From Megachile rotundata (Eukaryota; Arthropoda; Insecta; Hymenoptera; Megachilidae), in assembly GCF_050947335.1 (NCBI RefSeq), contig NC_134989.1, positions 8,797,501-8,861,500 on the forward strand: DNA of 64,000 bases, written 5' to 3'. The first letter of the stretch is position 1; the number at the start of each line of letters is the position of its first letter. A program made the translations under genes and the position numbers. This document shows positions 52,165 through 64,000 of this stretch, piece after piece. The notes under the pieces were generated by a model that did no database searches, was not told where the DNA came from, and saw only the letters and a program-made list of their open reading frames with translations.

Positions 52165-52839
52165 ATGCCCGAAAATAAGAGAAAAGTCCCAGGATGTTAC
52201 TGTATTCATAAAAAATTGCACAAACCACCAAAAAAGAAGGAGCAGTGCAAAAAGAAGAGGCAGACGTTCGTGTATAATCCGGAAGAGGATATGTGGCACG
52301 AGCCATACATGAGAGATTTGAGAAAGGAATTTTCGGATGTGTCAATATTATGTGATTCAAAGATCGAATTGCCGTGGAAGGACATCGCGTTGCCAGTAGC
52401 TGGCATGAAAATTCGTCAGGATGCTTCACTGACACCGTTAAGCGATCCTACGGAGCAAGGCGAGGATGGCGACGAAGAACTGGCGCAAAAAGAATCTGAA
52501 GGCACCATGCCTCTACCGTGGAAGGATTTGATCATCACGGAAACAGTACCATCGTCGAAGGCTGATCCTGCAAGCTGTGATTCCACGTTGGAAATTCCGT
52601 GGAATGATCTCGTGCTCGAACCACCGGTAGAGATACGACCTGTACAAGAGGAAGCTTGCGTTACCGATGACGTCGAAATTCCATGGGATGACATTTTACT
52701 ACCTCGAAATATAGTAATCGAGTCGCAACCAAAGAAACATCCATCTTCGAAATATCCACCCCGGTCGAGCAAAAAAGGTGCTAAATGTTGTTGCGCTAGT
52801 GTTGGATGTAAGATGAGAATGACAGCTTCATGTAAATAA
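52165..52839 (+). CDS. unrecognised 224-aa intronless protein with four PW[KND]D motifs
   Basis: A single open frame from ATG 52165 to TAA 52837-52839. An in-frame stop at 52123-52125 makes this the first possible start. The N-terminus is basic with a CYC pair (GCYCIHKKLHKPPKKKEQCK). The middle is acidic and carries four copies of a short motif: ELPWKDI (tryptophan at 71), PLPWKDL (119), EIPWNDL (146) and EIPWDDI (174). The last three are 27-28 residues apart. The C-terminus is basic and cysteine-rich (KKGAKCCCASVGCKMRMTA). The motif-repeat layout, coding-like composition and a nearby AATAAA support a real gene. No known domain is recognised and no function is assigned. Regularly spaced short motifs could be docking sites for a partner protein. 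Confidence 0.82.
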   Translation: MPENKRKVPGCYCIHKKLHKPPKKKEQCKKKRQTFVYNPEEDMWHEPYMRDLRKEFSDVSILCDSKIELPWKDIALPVAGMKIRQDASLTPLSDPTEQGEDGDEELAQKESEGTMPLPWKDLIITETVPSSKADPASCDSTLEIPWNDLVLEPPVEIRPVQEEACVTDDVEIPWDDILLPRNIVIESQPKKHPSSKYPPRSSKKGAKCCCASVGCKMRMTASCK

Positions 52840-52887
52840 CATTGTAAATAACGGGAGAACGTAATACAACAATGAAATTGATATTAT

Positions 52888-52893
52888 AATAAA
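52888..52893 (+). terminator. polyadenylation signal of the PW-motif gene
   Basis: AATAAA about 50 bp after the stop codon, a typical spacing. Confidence 0.6.
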
Positions 52894-55600
52894 CGAGTTT
52901 CCTGCAGGATATATTCTTTGGTTTGAGCTTCAAAATGGGAGATTTAGTTTATGTACAAAGGACAATTTCTTAATAAATATGTTTCACTTTAATTTTTAGA
53001 AATTATAGGAAGTTTTCTTGAGACAACATCAGATTCAACATCTGTAAAAGCATTTTGACATTTAAAATAGAGTTGGCTGTATTTGAAAGAACATTTACTT
53101 TTACCATAGTAGCAATAAATAATTTGCCCATGAATTAAATTTGTTTATTCTTCCTCAGAGAATTACGTCAATACTATCTTCCATACTTGAGACCATGTCT
53201 TAAATAAAAATGCTACGGTGTTTTAATTTATTGAGCAGCGAAAGAAAATAACATAGAAGTTACAAAATAATTCATTTACATATAAAGTTTAAATATGGTG
53301 CAAGCCTTATGTTTATGTATAAGTTATACCCTGTATATATAACTTATATACGATCAGAAAATGGTTATAATGGCGCCATCTAATGATGTAGGAAGCAACG
53401 AAGTAGAAAATTGATCTTCGTCGTAAAATAAGTAATTTCTACGCATTTGTCGTTATAAATACGACGTATGTTAAACAAATGCATTATCTTAGTGCACTGA
53501 ATTCAATAACTAAAAAATTCTACAATATAAACTTTACAGTGTAGATGAATTCAGGTGTTAAGAATTATGTAAATATTGTTTACTTATTTATAATACCCGG
53601 CGCCTTTTAGTTGTTATAGCTTGTTTGCGTTATTAAGAGGCTTCAAATAACTGTATTAGAATGTGTTTAATGTGCTAAAACCAGCAAAAAAGAAATATTT
53701 AACTTGTTACCGACATTGTAATTCGCTGATGACCAGCTTATTTGAAAATCGTACCACCAGCGTCATCGACAGGTGATCATGCAAAGTAGATAATTGCAAC
53801 AAAAAATAAGTGCGTTGCAGATATTTATCTTTATTCTTGTCGTTACTACTTTTTTAAATGTATTCTCATACAGTTATGTGAGGCTTAGCGATAAAGAACA
53901 ATTTGTACCTAATAATCTTCGAAAATTTAAATTGGTATACAAGTAAATCCAAAAAACCGCCATTTGATGGCTTTATTCTTTTTTGTATTATGGCGGGATT
54001 TTTAAAATTGTCACAAAGGTCAGCATTGTCTACGAGTATCGTATTTTACAAAAATTAATGACATAGTGCTGAAACTTGGGTCTGTGTTAAAATTACAACA
54101 GCTTGTTTCAGCTATGTTTGCATTAGCTTCTAGTTTCTGACAAGGTACTTAATCCATCACTGTCTCCAACGAAAATTTATTGTGTACAAAAGACTTGCCA
54201 ATATCGATTTTGCCTTGAACTTCGCAAACTTTAATAACAACCCTACAGAAATCAAATAAAAGCTATTTCTTACAAATGTCTGACTAGATAACTAAAAATA
54301 TACATTCAATTGTATTCAAAATTGTATCAGACCATGTTTAACAATATAAAACGAACAATGTAAACGTTTATTGACTACTGTGTAATCTCTAATGTCAAAA
54401 TACATTCTCAATACAAAACATTAATTTCAAAAGTCCTTCAAGGTATTAATAAATTATTAATTCTTAAATTTCAGCGCTTCCGTGGTATAAATATTTGAAT
54501 ACTGTTATGGTTATAAAACTTTGACTCGTCACAATAAACTTTGGAAGATTGGTTATGTTATGAAGAAAGGCGTTTCTTTGTTCTATTAATTTCGTTCGGT
54601 CACCATCAGATAGCGATAGTGGCACTCGTTTGTGGCGGCAGTTTTTAAAATTAATTATTGTTGTCTAAAAATAAGAGAATGTTTCCTTTTCGAAAGTGTA
54701 CACCTACGTCTATAGAGAGATTGAGAGTTCTTCAGATATTTTTATACTTTGTTTCAGTTTGGGGCTCAAGGTCAACAGGAAAGTAACTTAAATTAATCTT
54801 TCATCTATAACGTGGTTAAAAAAAAAACATTTAAAGAACCTCAGACCTTGACATTTCAAGGGAAATAAGATTTAAACACTACAAATTATATTCATTTGAT
54901 GAATTTTTTAAATTCTATACATTTCACTGGAAATATTTTATAACAAGTAATTAATGTAATTAAAAGTTTCTTAAGGTGTTTTTGATTCACCCTGTATACT
55001 ATCAAGCAATGCAGTTGGAGTTTTCATTTACAAATAATTGTTAATTCATGTACGCGTCTTATAATCAATTCAAACTCATTTATAGATGAGGTGTAAATTT
55101 TTCAAAATGTGCAAAGTGGTTTTATTCATACAAAATATGAAAAGTGGAGAATTACGTGATGCCTCAACAAATAAATCCATCCTAAATTTTTCCAATACTT
55201 ATTTGAAGGATGTTATTTGAATTATTTTATAAAATATGAAAATGACTTATCTGACATTTTCCAAATACGTGTAAAAACATATCCGTGATGAAAAAAAACA
55301 TGTGAATTTTATGTTTATATGAATGACATTCCAAATTTACAAATTTACAAAGGGAAGTAAAATATGTAGTTCATTGCAAAGGGTAGAAAATATTGCAAAA
55401 ATTATTTGTGGTCTTAGCACTATATCAGTTATATAACTACTAATTTGCAATTTTAATCTTTCTTACTGCATAAGTAGAATGTTTGTTTTTAAAATTTCTT
55501 TCACTATCTATTCACGGTCATTGATAAGGATTGTTATATATAATAATTATAAACGAACATTTTAACATTCAAGTCTGGAATTTTAGTCAAAATATTTGCG
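52894..55600. other. intergenic, no gene recognised
   Basis: AT-rich. Transposon-end-like motifs ATACCCTGTATATA (about 53326) and TCACCCTGTATAC (about 54988) are present but unpaired. No coding exon was seen. Confidence 0.4.
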
Positions 55601-56283
55601 AATGAAGAAGCATTTTGTACAGACATGTTACCGAGAGTTGCGTTGTACGTAGTTTGAACAAACGACACATTGGCGCCAGTAGCAGCCAAACACAGCGCCG
55701 CCATGATTATTATTCGGCCGGAGTTCGTGATTGGCGGCAGTCGGCATTTGCCTGTGTACGCGGACGGTTGTTTCTCCGTGTTGTAGTTCAGTTAAACACT
55801 ACGTACCGAAAATGGCGTAGCAAGGTGGTATAATGCCATCAAATTTTCTCGTGACAAATACATCGTAAGAAGTTATGAACAGTGCACGGCGTTCCAGCAC
55901 TTGACTTTCCAAGCATTTGTAACGATACCGTCCAACAAAGAGCTACGTGATAATCTCAGCGGAGCGTTTGTCGTAATAGCAGCGTGAAAAGTGTGTTGTG
56001 TGTTGGTGACTCGTACTGTGATTTGACAACGGAAGTGTTCACGTTTCCCGTGACGTTTCGGAGTTTGAACGAGGTGCGCAGCGTTTCGTGAAACACGCGT
56101 TATTTGATCTTTGTGCCGGGAAACTCAAGGATGGCACTTGTACTAGCGAGAAATCGAGAATTTTTCCTCGTGACAGCTTGACGACCTCGACTCTAGACGA
56201 GTTCAAGATGGCGCCACCGGCATTTTGACACTTGCCCAAGATCCGTCAGCTGGATTTTACAACCGCCCCGAACTCCGATTATT
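55600..56283 (+). promoter_or_regulatory. CpG-rich promoter/5'UTR region of the right-edge gene
   Basis: GC and CpG content rise (for example GGCGGCAGTCGGC, ACGCGGACGG), and short ATG frames such as ATGGCGCCACCGGCATTTTGA (one base over 20: ATG at about 56209, stop soon after) precede the first coding exon. This fits a transcription start region with short upstream frames. Short open frames on both strands here are not supported as proteins. Confidence 0.4.
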
Positions 56284-56328
56284 ATGAGCAGAGAATTTTA
56301 CGTTCCTTGTACATCTTACACTTATCAG
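56284..56328 (+). CDS. possible alternative first coding exon of the right-edge gene
   Basis: ATG at 56284 opens MSREFYVPCTSYTYQ and ends at a strong donor (TATCAG|GTGAGT) in phase 0. The next downstream exon with a phase-0 acceptor is at 59299, also the partner of the other first exon at 57374. Two alternative promoters with different N-termini are therefore possible. Confidence 0.45.
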
Positions 56329-57373
56329 GTGAGTGATTCATTGATTGTCAACCTTACAGTGAAAGCACGTAGCGTCGTAATCGTATCTGCTGATTGTTTC
56401 CTGTATCGCCACATCAAGAACAAATTGTCAATTCTTGCTTTTGTTAAAAAGCAATTATTTCGTCATCTCGTTTGCATTCTCAGAAATGTCAATAGTGTAT
56501 TCTTTATTATAATCGTACGTCAATCTTGTACCATTTATACCTCTCATTTAAAGGCAAATTATAGTGAGTCATTTTTTCACAAAATGCAGGAATTGTGAAA
56601 CTTTTATTTCAACGGTCTTACAAGTCTGTTTTTTATAACAAATTATTGACCAATATAAATTTCATATAATTTGGTAATTCATTATTTTAAATTGAATGTT
56701 TTTATTTTCATTTTGAATATTTCTGTTTTGGACGAATCTTTTTGGAGTTCCATTGTGTTCCGTTAGGATATTTAAAATCAGAGCTGTATCGCGTGTTTCC
56801 GCTTCCGTGCAGTTGACAGTGTACTCAAACTTGATCTTTAAAGATATAAATCTTTGGTCAACGAAGCAACCTAGTTATAGTTATAATTCATGAGAAGTGC
56901 AGATATTAAAATATGTAACAGTGACACTTTTCTGAGTTTTAAATAAATGTACTCGTTTTGAGTGCACTATTTTTCAGTGTTAATAAAGTAATATAAAATG
57001 GGGGATACAAAAACAGATCAATTTGTAACTTCCAAAGTACAGTGACTGTAAACACGCCATAATTAACGAAAGATTAAGCTTACAAAGTCCTTCGCGTTTG
57101 ATGCAAATGACACGATTTGTCACGCGTGTTTTCACCGTTGCTCACCTTTCAATGTACACCAAGTGCGTCTTAGAATTTACGCGCGTTGAATCGGTTACGT
57201 TGCGAACATCGAAATCGAACGTGACCGAGGAAAAACAATGAAAACAGTGTCGGTGAAAAATCGACGGTCGATGAAAAGTCGACGGATCACGTCGATCCGA
57301 TGACGTGAAAATTGACAAGTAACCTAAAGGTCCATTTTCTGCGCGCTTTTTCCTCGATTATTTGAGTTTCGCT

Positions 57374-60300
57374 ATGAACGATGAGCGTCCGTCCGGAATT
57401 GTATCCGGAAGTGGGGCCTCTGCGTCGGACGACGCGGAGGAATTAGGCGTGCAAGGTCCCGCTAATAGTAATGCTAAGAATTTGAAACCGTCTGTCAGTA
57501 ATATAACCAGGAAGGTGAGATTTCAAGTTTCGTTTAACGTTTGTGAAATGTAGGAAATTTTATGATTTTGAGAAGCAATGTGAGACTATATTTTTTAATC
57601 AATGAGGGACTATATTTTTTTTGTAATATAATTTTAGGTGTGTGTAGGATTTTACTGGGATATGACAGTACATTTGCTTTTATTATTTTATTCTTTTTTT
57701 TGAAGTTCAGTAATGTACCGGTTACAAGGATTGTTACATTTTTTTTCTTCTGCAATTAATGGTTTTACTAATCATTAAGCTAGCATGTTATTATCATAAT
57801 GTGAACCGAATATATGGACGTTATGATCTGCAGTAATTTTTTCATAATTATGTTTTAAATATGAGTTATTATTCTTTATTCTAATCTTTCAGAGATTACA
57901 ATATATTCAATTGACTTATAATTCAAAATTGTAGAAATGTGTTATTATAAAAATTTGTGGATATAATAGTGAACATAAAATTTTGATATTTTTACTCTGA
58001 ATATTTGTTAAGGTTTTGAATGTTTTGATTTTGAAAATGTTAGATAAAGTTGGTGATTGAGAATTGCTAAAGTGTAACTGTAATAAGCGCTATAAATAAA
58101 TAAATGAAACAAGAAATTAAGGATTAGCTACTTGAAACCGGTTATAGAATTACAAAATGTACATACGTTGAGCATAATTATCAAGTTTATAAATACGTAC
58201 ATAAGTGAATTGCACTTTTCATAAACAGATTCACGAAGAGGATAAGCTGCTTTTCTAACAGATCTTGCTAGAATATCTGTCGCATTTAAAATTGTGGAGT
58301 GGTCGACCAAACCATTCATAACTGTAAACAAAACGAGTTTTATATTCATAACAAAATTATTAGTCGTGACAGTGTATTTTAATTTCTGTGTCATCATTTT
58401 AATTATCCAGTTATTAACTACTTTTGTATTAAAAGTTGCTTTAAAAATTGTTAGTCACTGTAGTGTTTAATATTTTTAATTATGAATGTTCTGAAGAATT
58501 TTTTAATTATATAGTCTGTTTCAAGTATGTTACATAAAATAATGTAGTATATAATTGGTGTATTTTTGAACATTAATAAATAGCAAACTCTGTAATGAAC
58601 AAAATTATTTATAACATTTTTTACTTTTAGTAAATAGAATTTTTTGTAGTCTTTTTATTATTGCAAATTTACAGTGTTGTATAATTTTTCATCAAATAAA
58701 TTTTTTTAGTAGAAAATTTGTATAATTTTTTGTTAATTTTGTGACAATTTAGATTTATTTTTTTCTAATTTTATGAGAGTTCAAAATTTATTATTTTTTG
58801 TTAATTTTGTGAGTTTTCAAATTGTATTATTTTTTGCTAATTTTATGGGAGTTTAAATTGTATTATTTTTTTGTTAATTTTGTGAGTTTTCAAATTGTAT
58901 TATTTTTTGCTAATTTTATGGGTTTAATTTTTATTATTTTTTGTTAATTTTCTAAGTGTTCAAATTTTGTTATTTTTTGCTAATTCTATAGGAGTTCAAA
59001 TTTTATTATTTTTTGTTATATTTGTGAGAGTTAAATTTATATTATTTTTTGCTAATTTTATAACAGTTTAAATTTTATTATTATTTCACAAAATTAGAGA
59101 AAGTAATATAACAAAATTATTTTATGCAATATTTTATTAAGAGCGTTTAAACAAACTATTACAGAAATATTCTAAACAGAAAGAAAATGAATAAATTCAT
59201 ATTTCTGATAGCTATATTTATTTAGCTGTTCACATGTCACACATGACATGACATTTTATCTTGTTTTGAACGAAACCTTTAGCGATCATAACAAACAGAT
59301 CAGATCGAAGCTACCTAATGTCGGTCGTTACCTGAAACGTTTGAGATTGAGGAATGGCAAACTCAGAGTCGAAAAAGAAACAATCGATGGTTCTTCAGTT
59401 GCAGTCGCTCAAAATATTGTAAACGAGGTGTCGGAAAGTTCAAGTGGTAAATATTCAAGTTGTAATAATTCTTTCACGTGTGCCTTCTATTTTTAACTGT
59501 ATAACAATTTTTTTTTAATGCTGTAATATTTAACAAATATAGAAAGTACGCATATTTTCCCTACATTTATCGAAATGATATAGTATTCACAATAAATCCT
59601 TAAGTAAAATAGGTTTCTCTTTATTTATTGGATAGTTCTATTCCCATCATTTATGTTACCGGTTGAACAAGTTTGCATTCACACTAGCTTTTGCACGCAT
59701 TAATGGCGTTCACCCACTATTGCAAGCATGGATATGTGGAGAATGCTGCAATATAAAGCGTTGTGTAAATTTTCAAATTTTAACTCGTTTACAATTTCAG
59801 TGTTTCAAAATTGCTATGCTTCCAATTCCTCGCATTTCCAAATTCCTAGGTCTCCAAATCCCCATGTTTCCAAATTTCTATATTTCCAAATTTCCACGTT
59901 TCCAAATTTCTACTTTCCCAAATTCCTACGTTCCCAAATTTCCACGTTCCCAAAGTTCTACTTTTCCAAATTCCTATGCTTCCAAATCCTCACATTCCCA
60001 AATTTCTATGCTCTCAAATCCTCATATTTCCAAATTTCTATGCTCCCAAATCTCCACATTTCCAAATTCCTATGGCCTCAAATTCTCATAATCCAAAATC
60101 CCTACCTTCCCAAATTCCTCTATCCCCAAATTCCTACGTTCCTAAATTCCTATACCCCCAAATCTCTACGTTCCCAAATCTCCACATTCCCAAATTCCTC
60201 TATCCCCAAATCCCTATCATCCCAAATTCCTATGCCCCCAGAATCTTACGTTCCCAAATCCCTAAATTCTCCATTCCTCAAATCCCCAAATCCCTAAACT

Positions 60301-62976
60301 CATAACCTGCTAAAATATCTAACAACAAATTTAACATGACGTTCAACACTGATGTCAACGAATCACTTAATAATTCAAAAATCAAACAACTCAATCTTTA
60401 TTTACATAATACTATCGATTTGTCAGTGTCCACCATCAACGATCTGAATATTACGGAAGACGGGGATTCGATTTGGTCAGAGAACCCTGTAGCCGAAACA
60501 GTCTGGCACGACACACACGATGACTCTTCGAATTATTTCTCGGCACTCGATTTTGAAGGATCTTCAGCTTCTGCCGCGAATACAAGTAGTACTTTCAATT
60601 TGATTGATTATGGGGGTATGGAGAGGCAAACTCACTTATGCGGGCTCAATAATTCTCTCGTCGAAATACTTCTGTTTAGTCATTCATAGTTTGCTCGTGC
60701 ATTGTTAAAGTCTCTCTAGCTTTCGTCGTTGGTTAAATAAAGTTACAATACTTTTACGTTTTTAATTAGGAAATTTAATTATTAAGGTTTTAATGGATAT
60801 TGAAGATTTATTGGGGATATGTACATTTTGTTCTAGTATTTTTTGTGAAGGGAATTATCTGATATTTGACAAACTTAGCAAGGCTAAACAAGAAAAACTT
60901 GATCAAGTTTGTAATAAAAATACGAAACATGTTAAATAGTCATTTTGACTTCTTTGGTAGAGTTAGTATTAAAAACTCATAGTCTAAGTATTTTTGTCAA
61001 ATTCATGCTTTTGGCAAGTAGCGCACGTTACACAATATTACATTATATGTGCTTTGAATCATTAAGAAGTCTAAATATCATCTATCTTATTGAACTTGTG
61101 GTTAAATGAAGCAAACATAATTAGTTTTTACCTAACAATGCTTTGAGGTACATATTCTCTCAACAGTTTCATATATCGTCTTCATACATGGTGCTTCATA
61201 CATCATCTTCATACATCATCTTCATACATATAGTTCCATACATCATCTTCATACCTGGTGCTCCATACATCATCTTCAAACTTCATCTTCATACATACTG
61301 TTCCATACATCGTCTTCATATATACAGTTTCATGACATCATCTTCATACATGTATTTTTATATATTATTTTTATACATGTAGTTTGATACTTCATCTTCA
61401 TACATACAGTTCCATACATCATCTTCATGCATCATTTTCATACATACAGTTTCATACATCATCTTCATACTTCATGTTCATACATACAGTTTCATATATG
61501 GTCTTCATACATACAGCTTCATATATCGTCCTCATACATACAGTTTCATACATCATCTTCATACTTCATGTTCATACATACAGTTTCATATATGGTCTTC
61601 ATACATACAGCTTCATATATCGTCCTCATACATACAGTTTCATACACCATGTTCATACTTCATGTTCATACATGCAGCTTCATACATGGGTTTCATACAT
61701 ATAGCTTCATACATACAGCTTCATACATCGTCTTCATATATAGAGTTTCATACATGATCTTCATACATACAGTTTCATACATGATCTTCATATATACAGT
61801 TCCATACATGATCTTCATACATACAGCTTCATACATCGTCTTTATATATAGAGTTTCATATATGATCTGCATACATACAGTTCCATACATGATCTTCATA
61901 TATACAGTTCCATACATGATCTTCATATATACAGTTCCATACATGATCTTCATATATACAGTTCCATACATGATCTTCATATGTGCAGTTCCATACATGA
62001 TCTTCATACAAACAGCTTCATACATCGTCTTCATATATAGAGTTTCATACATGATCTTCATACATAATCTTCATAGTATAGTTTCATATGATATATCCTC
62101 ATACATAGTTTCATACATCATCTTCATACATACATTTGCATACATAATCTCCACACATTCATTCTAATAAAATGCAAACATATCAATTACAATTATATTT
62201 ATCGTTACAATCTACACCATTAATTCCACTGACTAGCTTGATTAATTGGAAATGGTTATAAAAATTCAAGGAAGTATTCGTCACGATAGAGATATATAAT
62301 TTACCAGGGAAATTCCGTTTTGTCGTGTTACCATCTTTTTCTGGTGGACGACACGGAAGTCCAGTAATGTAATATTCATCGATTCGTGCGTCACGAATTT
62401 TAGTCGGGCTTCCTTACAGGCGAATATCAGACGGGAAATCAAACCATGAATCCGACTTCTTCCACGTTGGTCGAAACCGAGCCTATTCGAATGATTTCCA
62501 TTTCTATGAACACCTCCGAAACGGACGGGCTTTTCGTCACCACGTTGAACCGTGAAAATATTGCGGCGAGGAATATTTTGGAATTCAGGGAAGCTCTGGC
62601 TAACCCGTTGGGGTAAATTCAATTATGATTCGTACAAACTTAATAAGTAAACAGGTATAATTAAAAGTTTCTTGTTTGAGTAACAAAGGCAACGCGAGTC
62701 GACGGATTAAACAGGGTTGTAGTTTCGTTACAAAAGAAAGTAGTTTGGTTCCACAAGCATTGTTTAGACGATCGTTTGAAGAGGCGATCAAAAGGAAGGG
62801 CTTCCACTAAGAAAGACTACAATAATTGTACTCTTTAGAAGGCCAACGGAAAGGCTTAGAGATCAAGAGCCTCGAACAGTCCCTTTAGTCCGCATTCGAA
62901 GCGAAGATCGTCACGAACGCTACCTTCAGGACAACGTGAACGGTGAAAGCGGATTTAGTAGATCAAGTACAATCGG
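57374..62976 (+). CDS. unrecognised multi-exon gene, 3' end beyond the window
   Basis: Five exons chain with matching phases: 57374-57514, 59299-59446, 60427-60615, 62420-62612 and 62839-62976; the last leaves phase 2 and must continue to the right. Together they code for about 270 residues. Segments include MNDERPSGIVSGSGASASDD, the basic IRSKLPNVGRYLKRLRLRNG, the acidic NITEDGDSIWSENPVAETVW, then DGLFVTTLNRENIAARNILE and VPLVRIRSEDRHERYLQDN. It looks largely disordered at the N-terminus with one basic helical patch, and no domain is recognised. The acceptor before 59299 (AACAAACAG) is weak; a nearby AG at 59281-59282 would put a stop in frame. Phase agreement across four introns is the main support. 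Function unknown. Confidence 0.68.
58665..59085. repeat. ~33-bp T-rich tandem array in an intron
   Basis: About twelve units of TATTATTTTTTGTTAATTTT followed by GTGAGTTTTCAAATT-like sequence, alternating TTGTTAATTTTGTGAG and TTGCTAATTTTATGGG versions. Confidence 0.85.
59810..60300. repeat. 16-bp CCAAATTC array in an intron
   Basis: Units such as CCAAATTCCTACGTTC and CCAAATTTCCACGTTC. It is the same unit type and length as the array at 30131 in the PAQR3-like gene. The open frames on the plus strand are repeat translation. Confidence 0.92.
61150..62160. repeat. 27-bp minisatellite in an intron, ~1 kb
   Basis: Units such as TGATCTTCATATATACAGTT plus CCATACA repeat, at first irregularly (CTTCATACATCAT) and then regularly around 61860-62000. 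As 27 is a multiple of three, both strands have long open frames (YTVPYMIFI type), which are not genes. Confidence 0.92.
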
Positions 62977-64000
62977 GTAAGCGATTTTTATACTCGACAA
63001 TTACACGGTGAGTTAAATTATTATTCGTTCCGTTCTTCAACCTTTGAACGATCTGTTGCTCAAGAGTCTCGGAATCGATTCGAAATCGACTGCATTCGCA
63101 CAACGTAGCTTGACTTTTCAATTACTTTTTAATTAAATTGATATATTGGCTCTAAAACACAAACGTTGTTAAAGTAGCGAAGGATCAAGGTTCTTACATT
63201 TTTTTATCATATGGCAACTTTCTTGTATTTCTGATATGATGTAATAATATTTTTACATTTTTGATATAATAATTTTTTTTACATTTTTGATATAATAATT
63301 TTTTGTACATTTTTGATATAATAATTTTTTATACATTTTTGATATAATAATTTTCTTAAGATTTTTTATATAATACAAATAATTTTCTTCAACATCTTTT
63401 ATATGATACAATAACTTTCTTCACTACTATATAACACGAGTAACTTCGTTTAACATTTTTTTATAAAATAATTCAACTATAAGTTAATAGTATCATCGAA
63501 GAAATTCTTTCATGTTCTTTAACAATATCTAACTCCACTTACTCTTAAATTCACTATACATTTGTACGATCATGTTTCCGTGTATTGTTATAGGTGCATT
63601 GTATATCTGAATACATATGTACCTGATGTATAGATCACCTAGAAACGGTAGTTAATTAGTTTATAAGTTGAGTCTAAATAAACCCGCAGTGTACTGAACA
63701 AGGTTATCCCTTTGGGGTTGAGGTCTTACTATAAGACAATTAACAGAAGTTGAAACTTTCTTTCGAACTGTACCACAGTTCTTCTTTAAGTTTTTACAAA
63801 CTTTTAATTACTTTAAACTAACGCAAATTTTTGTACGTTTAAAGTCTGTTAATTAACGTTTGTATAAGTTTGTTTTTATAGTTATGTGGACAATTTTGTT
63901 TCAATAGTTAAATGTATCATTTCTATTCTTGTAGTTATATGTACAATTTTATTTCCATAATAATTTTATTCCATAATAATAAATTTTCAATAGTTATATA
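62977..64000 (+). other. intron of the right-edge gene, no exon recognised
   Basis: AT-rich. It contains a short 27-bp repeat (TTTTTGATATAATAATTTTT) at about 63230-63370. No further exon was identified before the window ends. Confidence 0.4.
63230..63370. repeat. ~27-bp ATTTTTGATATAATAATTTT repeat
   Basis: About four to five copies with small changes. Confidence 0.75.

Noticed and set aside
51234..54999. An element bounded by ATACAGGGTG and CACCCTGTAT that would contain the PW-motif gene
   Set aside because: Only about 11 bp match at the two ends, including the TA-type flank; too short to claim a mobile unit carrying the gene.
59663..60305. Three overlapping plus-strand open frames rich in Pro/Asn/Ser/Phe
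   Set aside because: Translations of the second 16-bp CCAAATTC array; the true exons flank it with matching phases.
61143..62167. Open frames up to 246 codons (YTVPYMIFI type) and a 122-codon antisense frame
   Set aside because: Translations of the 27-bp minisatellite inside an intron.

Overview
The window looks like an AT-rich insect genome, most probably a hymenopteran such as a bee. The evidence is short-exon genes with GT-AG introns, very AT-rich introns, mariner-type DNA transposons with TA target duplications, and insect versions of conserved genes. No bacterial or viral gene organisation is seen. All gene models were built by eye from splice sites and reading phase.

Layout. (1) 1-19446, plus strand: the 3' half of a giant gene. 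One open exon of more than 8.5 kb encodes eleven copies of a roughly 248-residue Lys/Ala/Asp-rich unit built from 11-residue amphipathic steps. Small exons follow at 9355, 10225, 18614 and 19335, plus a possible cassette exon with a membrane segment at 14022. A transposon-like element carrying a 15-bp palindromic minisatellite (14749-15662) lies in an intron. (2) 23962-25024, minus: translation initiation factor eIF1A, four exons. (3) 28058-35910, minus: a PAQR3-like seven-membrane receptor-family protein, six coding exons, with introns full of tandem repeats. (4) 43522-44437: a mariner element with exact TA duplications and an internally deleted transposase that stays in frame. (5) 47924-50795, minus: the E2 ubiquitin-conjugating enzyme effete/UBE2D, six exons. 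(6) 52165-52839, plus: an intronless gene for an unrecognised 224-residue protein with four PW[KND]D motifs and cysteine-rich ends. (7) From about 55600 off the right edge, plus: an unrecognised gene with two alternative coding first exons and at least four further phase-matched exons.

The genes do not form a pathway; they are ordinary neighbours, some housekeeping (eIF1A, effete). What stands out is the giant repeat protein and the many tandem arrays. A degenerate CCAAAT-type array with 8- or 16-bp units recurs at several places and is G-rich on the other strand. Further arrays have units of 147, 68, about 150-160, 252, 27, about 33 and about 185 bp, the last duplicating a splice donor. No tRNA, rRNA or CRISPR array was recognised.
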